From: Minwuia sp048007105
Lineage (GTDB): Bacteria > Pseudomonadota > Alphaproteobacteria > Minwuiales > Minwuiaceae
Reading direction: 5' to 3'
Assembly: GCF_048007105.1 (NCBI RefSeq)
Contig: NZ_CP180352.1
Span: 4,464,001 to 4,528,000, forward strand
Length of the DNA stretch: 64,000 bases
Every line of letters begins with the position of its first letter. Positions within the stretch are counted from its first letter, which is position 1. The notes under the pieces were generated by a model. The model did not search any database. It was not told where the DNA came from and worked only from the letters and a program-made list of their open reading frames with translations. Of the stretch, positions 1 to 8,663 are shown in pieces. The position numbers and the translations under genes were made by a program.

Positions 1-764
1 CGGCTCTGGAAGGTCATGCGGAATTCGTGCTCGCCGAGGCCGAGCCGCTCCCGCATCAGCCGCGCGGTCTTCGCGCAATGGCAGTGGTAGGGGTCGCCCT
101 TCTCGAAATAGTCCTGCGGCAGGCCGTGAAAGGAACTGATGACGACATCCGGCCGCCCGTTCGCCGCCAGATCGGCCTCCACCGACTTCGCCAGGGCCTC
201 GATATAGGCGGGGTCCCCGTAATAGGGCGGCACCGTGCGCAGCGCCGGCTGCCAGCGCATCTGCCGCATCGCGTCCGCCACCTTGTCGATAACCGTCGCC
301 GTCGTCGTGGCGCTGTATTGCGGGTAGAGCGGCATCACCAGAACGCGGTCGCATCCGGCGGCCATCAGCCTTTCCAGCACACTCCGGATGGACGGATTGC
401 CATAGCGCATGGACCAGTCGAGGACGATGCGGTCGTCGGCGGCGAAGCGCGCAGCCGCGGCTTCGGTCATCTTGCGGGTGTACTCCCGCAACGGCCCCTC
501 GCCGGTCTCCTTGTTCCAGACCTTCTCGTAGGCCCGGGCCGTCTTGGGTGGCCGGAAGACCAGGATGATCAGGTTGAGGATCAGGAACCAGACCGCGCGC
601 GGCACCTCGATCACCCGGGGATCGCCCAGGAATTCGCGAAGGTAGCGGCGGACGTCGCCGACGCTGGTGCTGTCCGGCGTGCCGAGATTCACCAGCATCA
701 CGCCGATCCGGCCGTGATTGATCTTCGGGTGCCCCTCGGGCATATGCGTCGTGTCCAGTTTCAT
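1..764 (-). CDS. hemH: Ferrochelatase (3' end beyond window)
   Basis: Inserts Fe2+ into protoporphyrin IX, the last step of protohaem synthesis. The reverse-strand frame opens at an ATG at 764 preceded by a GAAGAGG ribosome-binding site and stays open to the window edge, giving about 254 residues. The family is usually about 340 residues, so the C-terminus is missing. The N-terminal part has the VLVNLGTPDS-like opening (here GVMLVNLGTPDS). Near residue 210 lies the family signature SSFHGLP, which contains the catalytic-site histidine, followed by a CHC stretch seen in many proteobacterial enzymes. A second in-frame ATG at 743 is possible but has a poorer ribosome-binding site. The gene diverges from the TauE-like gene. 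Identification is firm; only the 3' end is unseen. Confidence 0.93.
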   Translation of the reverse strand, partial: MKLDTTHMPEGHPKINHGRIGVMLVNLGTPDSTSVGDVRRYLREFLGDPRVIEVPRAVWFLILNLIILVFRPPKTARAYEKVWNKETGEGPLREYTRKMTEAAAARFAADDRIVLDWSMRYGNPSIRSVLERLMAAGCDRVLVMPLYPQYSATTTATVIDKVADAMRQMRWQPALRTVPPYYGDPAYIEALAKSVEADLAANGRPDVVISSFHGLPQDYFEKGDPYHCHCAKTARLMRERLGLGEHEFRMTFQS

Positions 765-852
765 GGCCTCTTCTTTTCCGCCGTCCCGATTCCATCGCCG
801 GTGAGCCTGCCAGCCCTTCCGGTACATCCCTACGCACGCCGAGGCAAATGAG

Positions 853-1590
853 ATGCCCGAAATCGATACGCTTTTCGTCGTCATGGCGGCCGCCGCATTC
901 GGCGCCGGGCTGATGCGCGGGTTCGCCGGGTTCGGCTCGGCGATGGTGATGTCGCCGCTTCTTTCCCTCTACTACGGCCCGGTCGCGGCGGTGATGGCCA
1001 TCGCGATCATGGAGGTCGTGGTCAGCGTCCAGCTGGTTCCCAAGGTGCTGAAGCATGTCGAGTGGCCGCTGCTGCTGCCGGCGACCCTGGCCGCATTCGT
1101 CGGCATGCCGCTCGGCGTCTGGGCGCTGGTCGCCATCGACGGGCAGGCGATCGCGCTGTTCATCTCCGGCCTGGTGCTGCTCTTCGTGCTCGTGCTGGCG
1201 AGCGGCTGGCGTTACTCGGGCAACCGTCCGCTGCCCGCCACGCTGGGCATCGGAACGCTTTGCGGCGCGCTGATCACTTCGACCTCGGTCGGCGGCCCCC
1301 CCCTGCTGATCTACATGATGGCCGGGCAATCGGCGGCGCAGCAGGTGCGCGCCAACATCATCGTCTTCTTCGCCATTCTGGAAGTCATCACGCCTTTCGC
1401 GCTCTGGATCGGCGGGCGCTTCGACGCGGCGCATCTGGTGATGGGGGCACTGTTCTGTCCGACCTATCTCGTCGGGGCCTGGATCGGCACGCGCCTGTTC
1501 CGCCAGTCCTCGGAAGCGCTGTACCGGCGCGTTGCGCTGATTCTGCTCTCGTTGATCGCGGTCTATGGACTGGCGGCGCCGCTGCTCTAG
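853..1590 (+). CDS. TauE/SafE family sulfite/anion exporter-like membrane protein
   Basis: A 245-residue polytopic inner-membrane protein of the TauE/SafE (DUF81) family, whose members export sulfite, sulfoacetate or related organosulfur anions. Almost the whole length is hydrophobic, with about seven to eight predicted helices. The family's two glycine-rich half-signatures are visible: GFAGFGSAM near residue 25 and STSVGGPPLLIYMM near residue 140, reflecting the internal duplication. It is divergent from hemH with an 88-base gap and is followed 37 bases later by a thioesterase gene. The substrate cannot be told from the sequence, and no taurine or sulfite genes are adjacent. The family call is firm and the function is generic. 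Confidence 0.85.
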   Translation: MPEIDTLFVVMAAAAFGAGLMRGFAGFGSAMVMSPLLSLYYGPVAAVMAIAIMEVVVSVQLVPKVLKHVEWPLLLPATLAAFVGMPLGVWALVAIDGQAIALFISGLVLLFVLVLASGWRYSGNRPLPATLGIGTLCGALITSTSVGGPPLLIYMMAGQSAAQQVRANIIVFFAILEVITPFALWIGGRFDAAHLVMGALFCPTYLVGAWIGTRLFRQSSEALYRRVALILLSLIAVYGLAAPLL

Positions 1591-1627
1591 TTCTGGCTTT
1601 ACGCAAACGGAAACAAGGGACCGCCAC

Positions 1628-2095
1628 ATGAACGACCAGACCCAGACCCCGGCGCCGACCGGTCTCCAGCTGCTGCAGGCGATGCTGGCCGGCGGCAAGA
1701 ACATCGCCACCATCGGCGAGACGCTGGACTTCACGCTGACCGAAGCGGAATTCGGCAAGGCTGTCTTTGTCGGGCATCCTGGCGGCAGGCATCTCAACCC
1801 GCGCGGCGTCGTCCATGGCGGCTACGCGGCTACGCTGCTGGATTCGGCAGTGGGTATCGCGATCCTCAGCGCCCTGCCCGCAGGCAAGGCGTTCACGACG
1901 CTGGAGCTGAAGGTGAACTACGTCCGGGAACTGCCGAAGGACGGCTCGACCGTGACCGCGACCGGCCACACGATCCATGTCGGCCGGACCACGGCCACCG
2001 CGGAAGGCCGCATCGAGGACAGCCAGGGCCGTCTGCTGGCGCATGCCACCACCACCTGCCTGATACTGGACATTCCGCCCGCGCGCGGCACATAA
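1628..2095 (+). CDS. PaaI-family hotdog acyl-CoA thioesterase
   Basis: A 155-residue single-hotdog protein predicted to hydrolyse acyl- or aryl-CoA thioesters in the cytoplasm. The family motif NPRGVVHGGYAATLLDSAVG lies near residues 58-77; its HGG and following acidic residue form the active site in PaaI-type enzymes. I chose the ATG at 1628 because it follows an AAGGGA-like ribosome-binding site and gives the normal family length. A longer frame from 1565 would run into the upstream TauE gene. It sits between the TauE gene and an MFS gene on the same strand with short gaps, so co-transcription is likely. Substrate is unknown. It is one of three hotdog thioesterases in the window. Confidence 0.88.
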   Translation: MNDQTQTPAPTGLQLLQAMLAGGKNIATIGETLDFTLTEAEFGKAVFVGHPGGRHLNPRGVVHGGYAATLLDSAVGIAILSALPAGKAFTTLELKVNYVRELPKDGSTVTATGHTIHVGRTTATAEGRIEDSQGRLLAHATTTCLILDIPPARGT

Positions 2096-2126
2096 GCGCG
2101 CACGACATTCCGAGGGGAAAATAGGC

Positions 2127-3329
2127 ATGACCGCAGCCGTCGCGCGGCCCTTGTGGCTGATCCTGATCGCCGGAACCACCATTGTCTTTCTGAACATGGG
2201 TTTCCGCGGCGTCTTCGGCCTGTTCCTGGAGCCGATCTCCTCGTCCATGGACTGGGGGCGCGAGGTCTTCGCCATGACCTTCGCGATCCAGAACCTGGTC
2301 TGGGGCGCCACGCAGCCCTTCGCCGGCGGCCTCGCCGACCGCTACGGCTCCGGCAAGGTGATGATGGTGGGCGGTATCATCTACGTGACCGGCATCCTGC
2401 TGATGTCCCAGGCCGCGAGCCCGGTAGCGATGCATCTGACAGCCGGCGTGCTGATCGGCATCGGGCAGGGCCTCGCCTCCCAGAGCATCGCCATGGCGAC
2501 GGTCGCGCGGCACGCGCCCGAGAGCCGCCGCACGCTGGCCATGTCCTTCGTCACCATGGGCGGGTCAGCCGGCATGCTGGTCTTTTCGCCGCTGACTGCG
2601 ATCTGGATCGGCGATTTCGGCTATGTCACCACGCTGCTGATCTTCGCCGCGCTGGCCGCGCTGATCATCCCGCTGGCGCTGCCGATGGCCGGCAAGCCCG
2701 GCGTCACCGCCCTGCAGCAGCAGACCTTCGGCGAGGCGATCCGCGAAGCCGCCTCCCACCGCGGCTACTGGCTGCTGATCGCGGGCTTCTTCGTCTGCGG
2801 CTTCCACGTCACCTTCATCGGCCTGCATCTGCCCGCCTATATCGTTGACGTCGGTCTGGATCCCGTCGTGGCCGGCGGCGCGCTCGCACTGGTCGGCGCC
2901 TTCAACATCGGCGGCGTGCTGGCGGCAGGACTGCTGGGCGACCGTTTCTCGAAGAAGTACCTGCTCAGCTTCCTCTACTTCGCCCGCGCTGCGGTGATCC
3001 TCGCGCTGCTGATGCTGCCGGTCTCCGAACTGGTGATCTACGCCTTCGCCGGCGCCATGGGCCTGCTGTGGCTGTCGACCGTGCCGCTGACCACCGGGCT
3101 GGTCGGCCAGATCTTCGGCCCGCAATACATGGGCATGCTGGCCGGCGTGGTCTTCTTCAGCCACCAGATCGGCTCCTTCCTGGGCGCCTGGCTGGGCGGC
3201 GTGCTCTACGAGGCCACCGGCTCCTACGACGCCGTCTGGTGGACCAGCGTGGCGCTGGGCGTCTTCGCCGGCGTCGTGCACTGGCCGATCGACGATCGGC
3301 CCGTGGTCCGCGCGCCCGCCGCGGCTTGA
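2127..3329 (+). CDS. MFS transporter
   Basis: A 400-residue major facilitator superfamily protein with about twelve hydrophobic segments. The loop after helix 2 carries GGLADRYGSGKVMM, a variant of the MFS GX3(D/R)RXGR(R/K) loop 2-3 motif, and the second half has a matching GLLGDRFSKKYLL. The overall look, including the GFRGVFGLFLEPIS start and the QSxGSFLGAWLGG-type helix 11, resembles oxalate/formate-antiporter or monocarboxylate-type MFS proteins, but the substrate cannot be fixed. The start at 2127 follows an AGGGGAAAA ribosome-binding site. It lies 31 bases after the thioesterase and 33 bases before cobQ, so the plus-strand run 853-4823 may be one operon. Confidence 0.85.
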   Translation: MTAAVARPLWLILIAGTTIVFLNMGFRGVFGLFLEPISSSMDWGREVFAMTFAIQNLVWGATQPFAGGLADRYGSGKVMMVGGIIYVTGILLMSQAASPVAMHLTAGVLIGIGQGLASQSIAMATVARHAPESRRTLAMSFVTMGGSAGMLVFSPLTAIWIGDFGYVTTLLIFAALAALIIPLALPMAGKPGVTALQQQTFGEAIREAASHRGYWLLIAGFFVCGFHVTFIGLHLPAYIVDVGLDPVVAGGALALVGAFNIGGVLAAGLLGDRFSKKYLLSFLYFARAAVILALLMLPVSELVIYAFAGAMGLLWLSTVPLTTGLVGQIFGPQYMGMLAGVVFFSHQIGSFLGAWLGGVLYEATGSYDAVWWTSVALGVFAGVVHWPIDDRPVVRAPAAA

Positions 3330-3362
3330 CCGCCAGCCGATCCGCGTGATCTGAAGGCGTCC

Positions 3363-4823
3363 ATGACGACGCCCGCCATCATGCTGCAGGGAACCGGCTC
3401 ATCGGTGGGCAAGTCGCTGCTCGTCGCCGGACTCTGCCGCCTGTTCGCCGACCGCGGTCTGCGGGTTCGTCCCTTCAAGCCGCAGAACATGTCGAACAAC
3501 GCTGCGGCGACGCCCGACGGCGGAGAGATCGGCCGCGCCCAGGCGACCCAGGCGCTGGCCTGCCGCGTTCCGGCCAGCGTTCACATGAACCCGGTGTTGC
3601 TGAAGCCCGAGACCGACATCGGCAGCCAGGTGATTGTTCAGGGCCGACGCCTGACCACGGCGAAGGCGCGCGACTACGCGGCGCTGAAACCGCAACTGCT
3701 CGAGACGGTGCTGGAGAGCTTTCGCATCGTTTCGGACGAAGCGGATCTGGTGATCGTCGAGGGCGCGGGATCGACCGCCGAGGTCAATCTGCGCCGCGGC
3801 GACATTGCGAACATGGGCTTCGCCGAGGCCGCCGATGTGCCGGTGCTGCTGACGGGCGACATCGACCGTGGCGGCGTGATCGCCCAGATCGTCGGCACAC
3901 ACGCCCTGATCCCGGACGCCGAACGGGCGCGGATCCGGGGGTTCATCGTCAACCGTTTCCGGGGCGACCCGGCGCTGTTCGAGGACGGGCGGGACCTGAT
4001 TGCAGCACGCACCGGTTGGCCCGCCATGGGCGTCGTGCCCTGGTTCCCGGCTGCGAACCGCCTGCCGGCCGAAGACGCCGTCGAACTGGCGGAGCGCTCG
4101 TCGCGGAAGGATGGCGGTGTGCGGATCGCTGTTCCGGCCTTCAGCCGAATCGCCAATTTCGACGATCTCGACCCGCTGGCGGGCGAACCCGACGTCGATC
4201 TGCGGTTCGTGCAACCCGGCGAGGTGCTGCCGGCAGACGCCGATCTGGTCATCCTGCCCGGGTGCAAGTCGACGACCGGCGAACTCGCCTTTGTGCGATC
4301 TCAGGGTTGGGATATCGACATCGCCGCCCATGTCCGACGTGGCGGGCGCGTGCTGGGCCTGTGCGGCGGCTACCAGATGCTCGGCCGCTCGGTCGCCGAC
4401 CCTGAAGGAATTGAAGGGGCGGCCGGCACAGTGGACGGGCTCGGCCTGCTGGACGTCGAGACCGTCATGACGCCCGAGAAGCGGACCGTGCCGGTCAGCG
4501 GACGCCATACCGACAGCGGGACCCCAGTCTCGGGCTACGAGATCCATATCGGTCGCACCGACGGCCCGGACCGTGCGCGGGCCTGGCTTGAGATCGAGGG
4601 CAGCCCGGAGGGCGCCGGCACCGCCGACCGACGGATCATGGGCACCTACGTCCACGGCATCTTCTCCGACGACGCCTTCCGGCGGGCTTTCCTTGCGGGT
4701 CTTGGGTCGTCTGCTGGCGCCTATGCGCACGAACAGGCCGTCGATGGTGCGCTCGAGGACCTGGCCGCACATCTGGAACGGCATCTCGATGTTGACGCCA
4801 TCGCCCGAATTGCCGGACTGTAA
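3363..4823 (+). CDS. cobQ: Cobyric acid synthase
   Basis: Catalyses the four ATP- and glutamine-dependent amidations that turn adenosylcobyrinic acid a,c-diamide into adenosylcobyric acid in cobalamin synthesis. The 486-residue length is normal. The N-terminal dethiobiotin-synthetase-like P-loop MLQGTGSSVGKSLLVAGL is at residues 6-23. The C-terminal glutamine amidotransferase part has its nucleophile Cys in VLGLCGGYQMLG (about residue 334) and the catalytic His in GTYVHGIFSDD (about residue 429). No other cobalamin gene is in the window, so this is a lone pathway gene between a transporter and a GST-like gene. Identification is firm. Confidence 0.96.
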   Translation: MTTPAIMLQGTGSSVGKSLLVAGLCRLFADRGLRVRPFKPQNMSNNAAATPDGGEIGRAQATQALACRVPASVHMNPVLLKPETDIGSQVIVQGRRLTTAKARDYAALKPQLLETVLESFRIVSDEADLVIVEGAGSTAEVNLRRGDIANMGFAEAADVPVLLTGDIDRGGVIAQIVGTHALIPDAERARIRGFIVNRFRGDPALFEDGRDLIAARTGWPAMGVVPWFPAANRLPAEDAVELAERSSRKDGGVRIAVPAFSRIANFDDLDPLAGEPDVDLRFVQPGEVLPADADLVILPGCKSTTGELAFVRSQGWDIDIAAHVRRGGRVLGLCGGYQMLGRSVADPEGIEGAAGTVDGLGLLDVETVMTPEKRTVPVSGRHTDSGTPVSGYEIHIGRTDGPDRARAWLEIEGSPEGAGTADRRIMGTYVHGIFSDDAFRRAFLAGLGSSAGAYAHEQAVDGALEDLAAHLERHLDVDAIARIAGL

Positions 4824-4856
4824 TCAAAACCAAAGCGCCCACGGGGAGGGAATGCG

Positions 4857-5873
4857 GTGACCGAGCCATACCGGCTGATGGGGCAGAACGGCTCGCCCTA
4901 CTCGATGAAGATGCGCGCCATCCTGCGCTACCGTCGGATTCCGCACGTCTGGGACCAGCAGATGCCGATGCGCGCGCCCGAGACCGAACACGTCCGGCCC
5001 AAGGTCATGCCGATGATGCGCTTCCCGTCCGACGGCGAGTGGCGCGTCGATTCCACGCCCATGGCGATGGAACTGGAGGAGGCCGAGAGCGGCCGGTCGA
5101 TCCTGCCCGAAGACCCGGTGCACCGGTTCCTCTCGCACCTGATCGAGGACATGGCGGACGAATGGCTGACCAAGGCCATGTTCCATTACCGCTGGTACTA
5201 TGAGCGGTCGCGGAACTTTGCCTCCTACTGGATCGCTTCCGACAACACGCCCTCCGGCGAGGGCGCGATGGGAAAGCGGGAAAAATTCGCGAAGGACATC
5301 TGCGCGCGTCAGGTCGGCCGGATGGCCCTGGTCGGCTGTACCGAGGAGAACAAGCCGGTCATCGAGGCCAGTTTCCAGAGCATCCTGCACGCGCTCGAAA
5401 GCCGGGTCGGCTACCGGTCATTCCTCTTCGGCACCCGGCCCTCGCTGGGCGATTTCGGCCTCTTCGGGCAACTCAAGACCCTGGCCGACGATCCGGATCC
5501 GCGTGACGTCATCGCCCGCGAGGCGCCGACGGCCTTCCACTGGATCCGGCACATGGACGACCTTTCGGGCCTGGAAGGCAATTGGCTGAAACCCGACTGC
5601 CCCCTGCCCGGTGCGGTCACGCAGTTGCTGCGGGTCTGCGGCGAGGCATACCTGCCGTTCCTGCACGCCAACCGCGATGCGCTGGAAAACGGCGCCGAGG
5701 AAGTCCGGCTGCAGATCTATGGCCGCACCTACGCCCAGGCGCCGTTCCGGTATCAGGCCAAGTGCCTCGGACGGCTGGAATCGCTTTACGCCGGCCTTGG
5801 CGAGAGCACCCGCACACGGCTCGACCCGCTTCTCGAGAAGACCGGCTGCCTTAACTGGCTGAAAGCCGCCTAG
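4857..5873 (+). CDS. Glutathione S-transferase-family protein (long form)
   Basis: A 338-residue soluble protein. The N-terminus (YRLMGQNGSPYSMKMRAIL) is a thioredoxin-fold GST N-domain with the Ser-Pro-Tyr start of helix 1. A long alpha-helical C-terminal part contains FLFGTRPSLGDFGLFGQL near residues 190-207, the GST C-domain N-capping/ASxADF-like element. It is about 110 residues longer than ordinary GSTs, as in the alphaproteobacterial long GST-like proteins of unknown substrate. The start is a GTG at 4857 behind a GGGAGGGAA ribosome-binding site; the ATG at 4852 is out of frame. A 17-base hairpin (5911-5927) follows the stop. Fold is confident, reaction unknown. Confidence 0.8.
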   Translation: MTEPYRLMGQNGSPYSMKMRAILRYRRIPHVWDQQMPMRAPETEHVRPKVMPMMRFPSDGEWRVDSTPMAMELEEAESGRSILPEDPVHRFLSHLIEDMADEWLTKAMFHYRWYYERSRNFASYWIASDNTPSGEGAMGKREKFAKDICARQVGRMALVGCTEENKPVIEASFQSILHALESRVGYRSFLFGTRPSLGDFGLFGQLKTLADDPDPRDVIAREAPTAFHWIRHMDDLSGLEGNWLKPDCPLPGAVTQLLRVCGEAYLPFLHANRDALENGAEEVRLQIYGRTYAQAPFRYQAKCLGRLESLYAGLGESTRTRLDPLLEKTGCLNWLKAA

Positions 5874-5982
5874 ACCCGCACGAAAAAATCTAAACCGTCA
5901 AACGCCCGGTAGACGGCGCAACCGTCTGAACCGGCACGGATATCGATTTCTTGACGATGAAACTTTTCAACCAGCGCGAAGA

Positions 5983-5998
5983 ATTGAAACACTTCAAT
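5983..5998. promoter_or_regulatory. Perfect inverted repeat upstream of PAS_5 gene
   Basis: ATTGAA-ACAC-TTCAAT is a perfect 6+6 dyad in a locally AT-rich intergenic stretch, about 90 bases before the PAS_5 start. A TTGACG hexamer lies at 5951-5956. The symmetry and the composition contrast suggest an operator or promoter element. No regulator can be named. Confidence 0.3.
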
Positions 5999-6086
5999 AC
6001 TACCTGTGCGAATGCGCACGTTTGGCCGCCCGCCACTGCCCGATAGGATAGATGCCGGAAAATCATGCAACGGTCGGCACTGCCTG

Positions 6087-6650
6087 ATGCCTGAGCTATC
6101 TGAAGCCAAGAGCGATACGGAAACCGGGTTCGACCTGCCGGGGAACCTGCCCCGCGACCTGTCGGTCCTGCTCGGCTACTGGAAGAGCCTCGGAGGCGCC
6201 GCCGGCAGGCCGCCGCCGAAGAAGCGCTTCGACCCGTTGGCCGTGCCACGCATCTGGCAATCGCTGATGATCGTCGAGAATGTCGCCGGCGATGGCGATG
6301 TGTCCCGGCTGCGCTACCGTTTCTCCGGCAACCGCCACGACACGCGGCGCGGCCTCAGCCTGACAGGCAAGTTCGTCGACGAAGTGCTCGGCGATGAGGC
6401 GTGGCAGCGTTTCCGTGTGCTGGCCGAGGACATCATGAAACGCGGGGCGCCGCACCACTCCAGTGCCAGTCACCGCGACAGCGAAGGGCGGAAACTGCCC
6501 TATGAGAGGCTGATCGTGCCGCTGACCGGCGAGACGGGCCGAACCGATTTTCTCGTCGGCGTCTGGCAATGGAAGGCGCCGGTGAGCCGCGACGTCTCCG
6601 TCAGCCCGGACGGCGGACATTCGATCTCATCCCGGCACGGCGGTCGCTGA
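6087..6650 (+). CDS. PAS_5-type PAS domain protein
   Basis: A 187-residue protein matching the alphaproteobacterial PAS_5 family, in which a single degenerate PAS domain makes up most of the chain. Visible cues are YWKSLGG, then FDPLAVPRIWQSLMIVE and FRYRF-like RLRYRFSGNRHDTRRGLSLTGKF, the usual order in this family. There is no kinase, cyclase or DNA-binding partner domain, so it is probably a stand-alone sensory or scaffold protein. The ATG at 6087 gives the normal family N-terminus; an upstream in-frame ATG at 6006 would add 27 residues of poor coding character. It is convergent with the peptide ABC operon, with only two bases between stop codons. Confidence 0.75.
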   Translation: MPELSEAKSDTETGFDLPGNLPRDLSVLLGYWKSLGGAAGRPPPKKRFDPLAVPRIWQSLMIVENVAGDGDVSRLRYRFSGNRHDTRRGLSLTGKFVDEVLGDEAWQRFRVLAEDIMKRGAPHHSSASHRDSEGRKLPYERLIVPLTGETGRTDFLVGVWQWKAPVSRDVSVSPDGGHSISSRHGGR

Positions 6651-6652
6651 AC

Positions 6653-7679
6653 TCAGCCCTCCTGAGGCAGGTTCCGCCAGGGCGGCAGCCGGTTCTCCTC
6701 CACCGCATGACAGGCCACCATCGACGAGCCGACGCTGATCGCGGCCGGCACTTCCGAACGGCAGCGGTCATTGGCCAGCGGGCAGCGCGGATGGAACGGG
6801 CAACCCGGCGGCGGATCGATCGGGCTCGGCACCTCGCCAGCAACCGGCGTGCGGGCACGCCCCGACATCTCCAGGTCCGGGATCGCGTCCAGCAGCATCC
6901 GCGTGTAGGGGTGCCGCGGCGCGCTGAAGAGCGTCTCCGTCTCGGCCCACTCGACCAGCCGGCCGAGATACATCACACCGACCTTGGTCGAGACGTGATA
7001 GACCACGGCCAGGTCGTGACTGATGAACAGATAGGTCAGGCCCAGTTCGTCCTGCAGTTCCTTCATCAGGTTCAGGATCTGGGCCTGCACCGAGACGTCC
7101 AGCGCCGAGGTGGGCTCGTCGCACACCAGGAATTCCGGCTTGCCGGCAAGAGCGCGGGCGATGGAGATACGCTGGCGCTGGCCGCCCGAAAACTCGTGGG
7201 GATACTTCTCGCCGTCCTTCGGGCTGAGCCCGACCTGGCTCAGATGTTCGCCGACGCGGCGCTGGATCTCGGCCTTGTCGGTCGCCAGCTTCAGATGGCG
7301 GATCGGCTCGGCGACGATATCCGAGACCCGCCAGCGCGGATTGAGCGATGCATAGGGGTCCTGGAAGATCATCTGCATCCGGCGCTGCGCCGCAGCGTTG
7401 CGGCCGCGCGCCTTGGCCGAAGACAGATCCAGCCCGTCGAACTCGATCTCGCCGGAGGTCGGGTTGTAGAGACCGACGACCAGGCGGGCGACCGTCGACT
7501 TCCCGCAGCCCGAACTCGCCCACCAGGCTGAAGGTCTCGCCGCGTCCGATCTCGAAGGTGACGCCGTCGACCGCCTTCACCCAGGCGCGCGGCAGCCCTT
7601 CGGTGACGCGGTTCAGCCAGGGCGGCGAGACATCGAAGTGGCGGACGAGATTCTCGACGCGGAGCAGCGGCTCGCTCAT
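6653..7679 (-). CDS. Peptide ABC transporter ATP-binding protein (DppF/OppF type), frame broken in Walker A
   Basis: The second ATPase of the importer; couples ATP hydrolysis to peptide-type solute uptake at the inner membrane. The first frame, from ATG 7679, reads MSEPLLRVENLVRHF and reaches FSLVGEF, where Walker A should read GESGCGKST. One extra A/T pair at about 7513-7514 shifts the frame exactly there. The other frame resumes with the rest of the protein: Q-loop region MIFQDPYASLNP, signature EFSGGQRQRISIARAL, Walker B FLVCDEPTSALD and the oligopeptide-type C-terminal tail with a CPFHPRCP cysteine motif. Restoring one base gives a normal length of about 340 residues. It overlaps the preceding ATPase gene by four bases. 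Either a sequencing indel or a recent inactivating mutation. Confidence 0.85.
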
Positions 7680-8659
7680 ACCACGCCCTCCTCGGCCGGT
7701 TCGTGCAGCCAGCAGGCGACATCATGCCTGCCGTCGCCCATCAGGTCGGGCCGGAGCGTATGGCACTTGAACATCACCTTCGGACAGCGCGGATGGAAGG
7801 CGCAGCCATTGGGAATGTCTGTCAGGCGCGGCATCGAGCCGTCGATCTGCGTCAGCTTGCTGGCCCGCGTGCCAAGCGACGGGATCGCGCCCATCAGCCC
7901 TTCGGTATAGGGATGCCGGGCGCGCTTGATCACGTCCTGAACCGGACCGATCTCCGCGACACGGCCCGCATACATGACGGCGACGCGGTCCGCGGTCTCG
8001 GCGATGACGCCCATGTCGTGGGTCACCAGCATCACCGAAGCGCCATGCTCGGCGCAGAGCCGTTTGATCAGGGTGATGATCTGCGCCTGGATGGAGACGT
8101 CGAGCGCCGTGGTCGGCTCGTCGGCGATGATCAGCTTCGGCTCCGCGCAGAGCGCCAGGGCGATGACGACGCGCTGGCGCATGCCGCCCGAGAACTGATG
8201 CGGATAGTGGTCCAGCCGGCTCTCGGCCGCCGGGATGCCGACTTCCTTGAGCAGATCGAGGGCGCGCTGCCGCGCCTGCTTGTCGGTGAGCTTCGTGTGC
8301 GTCTGGATGGTCTCGATCAGCTGTTCGGAGACCTTGTAGAGCGGGTTCAGGCTGGTCAGCGGATCCTGGAAGATGGCGCCGATCTCCTGGCCCCTGAGCT
8401 TGCGCATCTGCTCGTAGGACAGGTTGTCGATCCGCTTGCCGTTGAGCAGGATCTGGCCTTCCGCGATCCGTCCGGGCGGTTCGATCAGGCCGATGATCGC
8501 CGCGCCTGTCATCGACTTGCCGGCGCCCAACTCGCCCACGACGCCCAGCACTTCGCCCTTGCCGATGGTCAGGGAGATGTCGTCCACGGCGACCAGCGTA
8601 CCGCGCCGTGTGGGAAACTCGACGCGCAGGTTCTTCACTTCCAGTACGGGTTCTGCCAT
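7676..8659 (-). CDS. Peptide ABC transporter ATP-binding protein (DppD/OppD type)
   Basis: A 327-residue ATPase subunit of the same importer. Walker A is GELGAGKSMTG near residue 42; Leu replaces the usual Ser but GxxGxGKS is kept. The signature is QFSGGMRQRVVIALAL, Walker B is LIIADEPTTALD, and the H-loop sits in MLVTHDMGV. The C-terminus has the oligopeptide-family HPRCP cysteine cluster (AFHPRCPKVMFKC), an iron-sulfur-type motif in some DppD proteins. It lies four bases downstream of a permease gene and overlaps the next ATPase by four bases, so the operon is translationally coupled. Confidence 0.93.
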   Translation of the reverse strand: MAEPVLEVKNLRVEFPTRRGTLVAVDDISLTIGKGEVLGVVGELGAGKSMTGAAIIGLIEPPGRIAEGQILLNGKRIDNLSYEQMRKLRGQEIGAIFQDPLTSLNPLYKVSEQLIETIQTHTKLTDKQARQRALDLLKEVGIPAAESRLDHYPHQFSGGMRQRVVIALALCAEPKLIIADEPTTALDVSIQAQIITLIKRLCAEHGASVMLVTHDMGVIAETADRVAVMYAGRVAEIGPVQDVIKRARHPYTEGLMGAIPSLGTRASKLTQIDGSMPRLTDIPNGCAFHPRCPKVMFKCHTLRPDLMGDGRHDVACWLHEPAEEGVV

Positions 8660-8663
8660 CGCC

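Noticed and set aside
3399..4784. 461-codon open frame opposite cobQ
   Set aside because: A GC-rich antisense shadow; cobQ on the plus strand is fully conserved.
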